A stretch of 17,517 nt of DNA from JASFYU01 sp045046905. GTDB lineage: Bacteria > Bacteroidota > Bacteroidia > Flavobacteriales > Flavobacteriaceae. Location of the stretch: assembly GCA_045046905.1 (NCBI GenBank), contig JASFYU010000050.1, forward strand, positions 1 to 17,517. Reading direction: 5' to 3'. The stretch's first letter is position 1, and each line of letters begins with the position of its first letter. This document shows, one piece after another, positions 14,146-17,517 of the stretch. The notes beneath the pieces were generated by a model. That model did no database searches and was not told the origin of the DNA. It was given only the letters and a program-made list of their open reading frames with translations. The position numbers and the translations under genes are program-made.

Positions 14146-14591
14146 TAGATTTTAGATGTTAGACGTGAGATATTAGATGTATGATATTTCACTTCGTAAA
14201 TTTTTTAATTAAGGAATAATTGTTTTTTTGAACCTCTACTAATTGGTCTATTATTGGTGAAACTTCCTCATTTGAAACTAAATCAAGCCTGTTGGATAAA
14301 AGTAATTGAGAGTGCAATTCATTTGCTGATCCACTTGAGATTCCTAAGAAATGCCTGAACTCTTTATTGCTATTTCTTCCTGCTCCTTCAGCTATATTAG
14401 AGGGAACAGAAATCGCACTTCTTCTTATTTGACTAGTCAATCCGTATTTTTCTTCCTTTGGAAATTTCGCCGAAAGGCGATAAACATCCACGGTCACTTT
14501 CATGGCCTTTTTCCAAATAATCAATTCTTGAAAGTTGTGCATAGTTTCAAATACTTAGGTCTAAAATCTCACATCTCTTGTCTTAAATCTA
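14146..14591 (-). mobile_element. Intact four-helix-bundle cassette between fadN and fadA
   Basis: The 447-nt space between the fadN stop and the fadA start is filled by a four-helix-bundle gene flanked by imperfect inverted repeats. The sequence at 14146-14179 matches the reverse complement of 14558-14591 at 26 of 34 positions, with TAGATTT and GTGAGAT as the best blocks. The outer three bases at 14589-14591 are the TAG stop codon of fadN. In RNA the two ends could pair into a long stem holding the gene in its loop, the arrangement known for intervening sequences in some bacterial 23S rRNA genes. Confidence 0.55.
14189..14542 (-). CDS. Four-helix-bundle protein, 23S rRNA intervening-sequence family
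   Basis: The 117-residue protein begins MHNFQELIIWKKAM and contains FPKEEKYGLTSQIRRSA followed by SVPSNIAEGAGR, the hallmark of the family named after proteins encoded in intervening sequences of 23S rRNA (TIGR02436/PF05635 type). Four amphipathic helices are apparent at about residues 3-25, 30-56, 58-83 and 90-115. Family members form pentameric basic barrels related to the Avd protein of diversity-generating retroelements, and their own function is not settled; nucleic-acid binding is an inference from that relationship. There is no reverse transcriptase or template repeat here. The gene fills the space between fadN and fadA in the same direction and is bounded by inverted repeats. It therefore looks like an inserted cassette rather than a beta-oxidation enzyme. 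A decayed paralogue lies in the next intergenic space. Confidence 0.9.
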   Translation of the reverse strand: MHNFQELIIWKKAMKVTVDVYRLSAKFPKEEKYGLTSQIRRSAISVPSNIAEGAGRNSNKEFRHFLGISSGSANELHSQLLLSNRLDLVSNEEVSPIIDQLVEVQKNNYSLIKKFTK

Positions 14592-16994
14592 ATTACGTAA
14601 AGGCTTCCCTGTTTTTAACATATGCTGAATTCTCTCCAAAGTTTTGCGTTCGGTACACAGTGATAGGAATGCTTCACGTTCCAAATCCAATAAATATTGT
14701 TCTGATACGAAAGTGGGTTCTGATAAATCGCCACCGGCCATTACATACGCTAGTTTATTAGCGATTTTATGGTCGTGCTCACTTATATAGTGGCTTGCCT
14801 CCATAGCATCGGTTCCTACCAAAAACATTCCTAAGGCTTGTTTGCCCAGTACTTTTACATCTTTTCTTTTAACAGGCTGTGTGTAACCAGCTTCGGCCAT
14901 TAATTTTGCGTGTGCTTTGGCAGTTGCAATTTGCCGGTCTTTATTTACAACTACAATATCTTTTCCTTTTTGAAGAACGCCCATATCAAAGGCTTCATAG
15001 GCAGAGGTAGCTACTTTTGCCATGCCAATGGTCAAGAAATATTCTTGAAGTACATTTAACTCCACATCATTTTTTCGAAAAGTATCAGAGGCCCGTAGTG
15101 CAAATTCTTTAGAACCGCCACCCCCTGGAATTACTCCGACGCCAAATTCTACCAAGCCAATATAAGTTTCGGCTGCGGCAACCACCTTATCGGCGTGTAG
15201 CGATAATTCACAACCTCCGCCTAGGCACATACCATGTGGTGCAGAAACAGTGGGTATTGAGGAGTAACGCATACGCATCATGGTATCTTGGAACATTTTG
15301 ATGGCCATGTTGAGTTCATCATACTCTTGCTCAACGGCCATCATGAATATCATACCAATATTGGCGCCTACTGAAAAGTTCGGGGCTTGATTACCCACGA
15401 CCAATCCTTGAAAGTCTTTTTCAGCAATATCAAAGGCTTTGTTCAAGCCCGCCAAAACATCGCCTCCAATCGTATTCATTTTAGATTGGAATTCAACATT
15501 CAGGATGCCATCACCCAAATCCTCTACCACTACACCGCTATTTTTGAATACTTCTTTTGATTTTCGAATATTGTTCAAAATGATAAAGGCATCCTGTCCT
15601 GGAACCTTTTCCATTGATTTTTTCGGAATGTCATAGAAATAGGTCGCTCCGTTTTTAATGGAATAGAACGATTTATTTTCTGAGGCAATCAGAGCGACAA
15701 CCCAAGGAGCAACTTCTTGCCCTACAGCCTTCACAAATTCGACGCCTTTTTCTAAGCCAATGGCATCCCAAATTTGGAAAGGCCCATGTTCCCAGCCAAA
15801 ACCGGCTTTCATGGCATCATCGATTTTATAAAGGTCATCTGTGATTTCAGGAATGCGTTGCGATACATAGGCGAACAGATGGCCAAAACTTTTGCAATAG
15901 AACTCGCCCGCTTTATCCTTTCCGCCTACCAATACAGAAAAACGGTCAACGACCTTATCAATGGTCTTGGTCAACTCTAGGGTAGCGAACTTGGCACTTT
16001 TCTTGGAACGATAGTCCATCGTATTCAAATCCAAGGTCAAGATTTCGCTCTTACCGTCTTTCCCTTTTATCTTTTTATAGAAACCTTGCCGTGTTTTGCT
16101 ACCCAACCATTTGTTTTCCATCATGGTATCGATGAAATCTGGCAGTTTGAATAGTTCGTGGCGTTCGTCTTCTTTGCAGTTTTCATAAATACCATTGGCT
16201 ACATGTACCAAAGTATCGAGCCCTACCACGTCTACGGTTCTAAATGTGGCGGATTTTGGGCGACCAATAACAGGGCCTGTTAATTTATCGACTTCCTCTA
16301 CGGTCATGTTCATATCTTTCACCATATGAAATAAGCTCTGAATACTAAAAATACCGATTCGGTTGCCAATAAATGCCGGAGTATCTTTGGCTATAACTGA
16401 AGTCTTACCTAAGAATTGTTCACCATAACCGTTCAAGAAATCTAAAACCTCGGAAGAAGTCTTAGGTCCAGGAATAATTTCAAAAAGTTTTAAATAACGA
16501 GCGGGATTGAAAAAGTGCGTGCCACAGAAATGTTCTTGAAAATCGTCACTTCGGCCCTCACTCATGAATTTTATTGGAATACCAGAAGTATTTGATGTAA
16601 TCAGGGTACCCGGAGTCCTATGTTTTTCGAGATTTTCGAAAACCATTTTTTTAATGTCCAATCGCTCAACGACCACTTCGATGATCCAATCTACTTTTGA
16701 TACTTTAGCGATATCGTCCTCTAAATTTCCCGTAGTGATGCGCTGTGCAAATTTCTGATGGTAAATAGGAGAGGGCTTTGATTTTAAGGCTGCTACCAGT
16801 GAATGATTGACCAATCGGTTACGTACTACTTTATCTTCTAAGCTTAGGCCTTTGGCTTTTTCCTTGTCATTGAGTTCTCTAGGAACAATATCTAAAAGTA
16901 ATACTTCGACTCCGATATTTGCGAAATGGCATGCGATACCGCTGCCCATAATTCCTGAGCCAATTACCGCTACCTTTTTAATGTGCTTGTTCAT
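14589..16994 (-). CDS. fadN: 3-hydroxyacyl-CoA dehydrogenase/enoyl-CoA hydratase, FadN type
   Basis: The 801-residue protein carries out the two middle steps of beta-oxidation, hydration of enoyl-CoA and NAD-dependent oxidation of 3-hydroxyacyl-CoA. The domain order is dehydrogenase first and hydratase last, the reverse of E. coli FadB and the same as B. subtilis FadN (YusL). The NAD-binding loop is VIGSGIMGSGIA (10-21), SNTSGIPI is at 134-141 and the catalytic His160 is in THFFNPA. C-terminal dehydrogenase segments follow to about residue 410. The hydratase/crotonase part has GANIG (543-547) and LGGGCE with Glu596. It also has Glu616 in GLVEFGVGVIPGGGG, matching the two catalytic glutamates of FadB. 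It starts 15 nt after marR and is followed by the four-helix-bundle cassette, whose repeat includes its TAG stop. Confidence 0.95.
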   Translation of the reverse strand: MNKHIKKVAVIGSGIMGSGIACHFANIGVEVLLLDIVPRELNDKEKAKGLSLEDKVVRNRLVNHSLVAALKSKPSPIYHQKFAQRITTGNLEDDIAKVSKVDWIIEVVVERLDIKKMVFENLEKHRTPGTLITSNTSGIPIKFMSEGRSDDFQEHFCGTHFFNPARYLKLFEIIPGPKTSSEVLDFLNGYGEQFLGKTSVIAKDTPAFIGNRIGIFSIQSLFHMVKDMNMTVEEVDKLTGPVIGRPKSATFRTVDVVGLDTLVHVANGIYENCKEDERHELFKLPDFIDTMMENKWLGSKTRQGFYKKIKGKDGKSEILTLDLNTMDYRSKKSAKFATLELTKTIDKVVDRFSVLVGGKDKAGEFYCKSFGHLFAYVSQRIPEITDDLYKIDDAMKAGFGWEHGPFQIWDAIGLEKGVEFVKAVGQEVAPWVVALIASENKSFYSIKNGATYFYDIPKKSMEKVPGQDAFIILNNIRKSKEVFKNSGVVVEDLGDGILNVEFQSKMNTIGGDVLAGLNKAFDIAEKDFQGLVVGNQAPNFSVGANIGMIFMMAVEQEYDELNMAIKMFQDTMMRMRYSSIPTVSAPHGMCLGGGCELSLHADKVVAAAETYIGLVEFGVGVIPGGGGSKEFALRASDTFRKNDVELNVLQEYFLTIGMAKVATSAYEAFDMGVLQKGKDIVVVNKDRQIATAKAHAKLMAEAGYTQPVKRKDVKVLGKQALGMFLVGTDAMEASHYISEHDHKIANKLAYVMAGGDLSEPTFVSEQYLLDLEREAFLSLCTERKTLERIQHMLKTGKPLRN

Positions 16995-17009
16995 GTATTA
17001 ATAGCTGTA

Positions 17010-17462
17010 TTAGTTGTTTGTTGAATTTTTAATGTATGTTTTTTTTTCGGAAATCAATTGATTGATGGTCTCCATGACCTCGAAAAAATTATCTAGTTTC
17101 TCTGGTGGAACCGTTGTTTTTACCAAGTCATTAAAATGGAGTACGGCACCTTTAGAATCATTCCTTTTTTCAAGCCCAAAATCGGTCAAATGTATCAAAA
17201 CACCCCTTCCGTCATTGGGATTTGGTTTGCGCTCTACAAGGCCTTTTTCTTCCATTCTTTTTAAAATACGTGACAAACTTGTGGCTTCCATGCCCATTTT
17301 AGGCCCTAAAGCGGTCGATGGGGTTCCTGTCTTGGGATCAATGCTCAATAGGGTAAAGCCCACTGCCATAGTTGAACCAAAATCTTTTGCTTGTTCATTA
17401 TACATTCTAGCCACGGCCTGCCAAGTCGCTCGCAGAACATAGTCTATAGTAATCTCCTTCAT
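17010..17462 (-). CDS. MarR family transcriptional regulator of the fad operon
   Basis: The 150-residue protein has the winged-helix MarR layout: N-terminal dimer helix (1-40), helix-turn-helix with recognition helix near residues 58-72 (GMEATSLSRILKRMEEKG), and a wing with NDGRG (83-87) followed by HLTDFG. MarR proteins are dimeric repressors released by small ligands; here an acyl-CoA or fatty acid is a reasonable but unproven guess from the operon content. It is the first gene, with fadN starting 15 nt after its stop, so regulator and enzymes share a transcript and probably autoregulation. An 18-bp perfect palindrome and a -7 box lie just upstream. B. subtilis controls its fadNAE operon with a TetR-type FadR, so the regulator class differs. 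Confidence 0.9.
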   Translation of the reverse strand: MKEITIDYVLRATWQAVARMYNEQAKDFGSTMAVGFTLLSIDPKTGTPSTALGPKMGMEATSLSRILKRMEEKGLVERKPNPNDGRGVLIHLTDFGLEKRNDSKGAVLHFNDLVKTTVPPEKLDNFFEVMETINQLISEKKTYIKNSTNN

Positions 17463-17482
17463 AGTGGTTTTAGTTGGCTCCT

Positions 17483-17490
17483 CAAAGATA
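17483..17490 (-). promoter_or_regulatory. -7 box TATCTTTG of the marR-fad operon
   Basis: The minus strand reads TATCTTTG, an exact match to the Bacteroidota consensus TAnnTTTG, ending 20 nt before the marR start codon. The -33 region falls within the palindrome at 17500-17517 and has no plain TTG. The overlapping GAGGAG (17478-17483) might serve as a ribosome binding site, although it is 15 nt from the ATG and close to the predicted transcript start. Confidence 0.6.
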
Positions 17491-17499
17491 TAAAATTTT

Positions 17500-17517
17500 T
17501 ATTATGCATGCATAATA
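17500..17517. promoter_or_regulatory. Perfect 18-bp palindrome, probable MarR operator
   Basis: TATTATGCATGCATAATA is a perfect inverted repeat reaching the window edge, so it may be longer. It lies nine bases upstream of the TAnnTTTG box, over the -33 region, where a bound dimer would block RNA polymerase. Its size and symmetry fit operators of MarR dimers. Confidence 0.65.

Noticed and set aside
12549..14542. Four-helix-bundle proteins as part of a diversity-generating retroelement (Avd relatives)
   Set aside because: No reverse transcriptase, template/variable repeat pair or C-type lectin target is present in the window.
1..17517. CRISPR arrays, tRNA or rRNA genes, transposase genes
   Set aside because: None were recognised on reading both strands. 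The only repeats are the few described above, and none has regular spacer structure.

Overview
The window reads as chromosome of a low-to-medium GC member of the Bacteroidota, most likely a marine Flavobacteriaceae. The evidence is protein style (GxDLY-type SGNH hydrolase, secreted M1/M28 peptidases, fused OtsA-OtsB beside a GH15 enzyme), Bacteroidota-type -7 boxes (TAnnTTTG) in place of sigma70 -10 boxes, A-rich leaders with few Shine-Dalgarno sequences, and four-helix-bundle (23S rRNA intervening-sequence type) genes. The genus cannot be fixed from the sequence alone.

Left part (1-3038): the 5' end of a membrane protein gene runs off the left edge on the minus strand. A visibly AT-rich gene for a secreted protein with two tandem SGNH hydrolase modules follows on the plus strand. 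Its gene-poor flanks hold two diverged direct copies of a repeat (524-590 and 2897-2962) plus palindromic fragments, so it looks like an accessory insert. Next (3039-6029, minus) is a probable two-gene unit for exported metallopeptidases: an M28 peptidase with a C-terminal FN3-like domain, then an M1-type lipoprotein.

Middle (6388-10508): a trehalose pair with divergent promoters, a fused trehalose-6-phosphate synthase/phosphatase (minus) and a cytoplasmic GH15 trehalase/glucoamylase (plus). The short region between them carries two palindromic octamers in direct repeat. Making and breaking trehalose is the likely joint role.

Right part (10639-17517, minus): a beta-oxidation operon in the order marR - fadN - fadA - fadE, with the same enzyme order as fadNAE of Bacillus subtilis. 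A TAnnTTTG box and an 18-bp perfect palindrome precede marR, and an intrinsic terminator follows fadE. The two spaces between the enzyme genes are almost the same length (447 and 446 nt). Each holds a four-helix-bundle gene of the 23S rRNA IVS family bounded by imperfect inverted repeats. The fadN/fadA copy is intact. The fadA/fadE copy is a pseudogene with a frameshift and an internal stop. Both share the terminal decamer AGATTTAAGA next to the upstream gene's stop codon. An IVS-like element sitting in an mRNA rather than in rRNA, twice in one operon, is the most interesting signal in the window.
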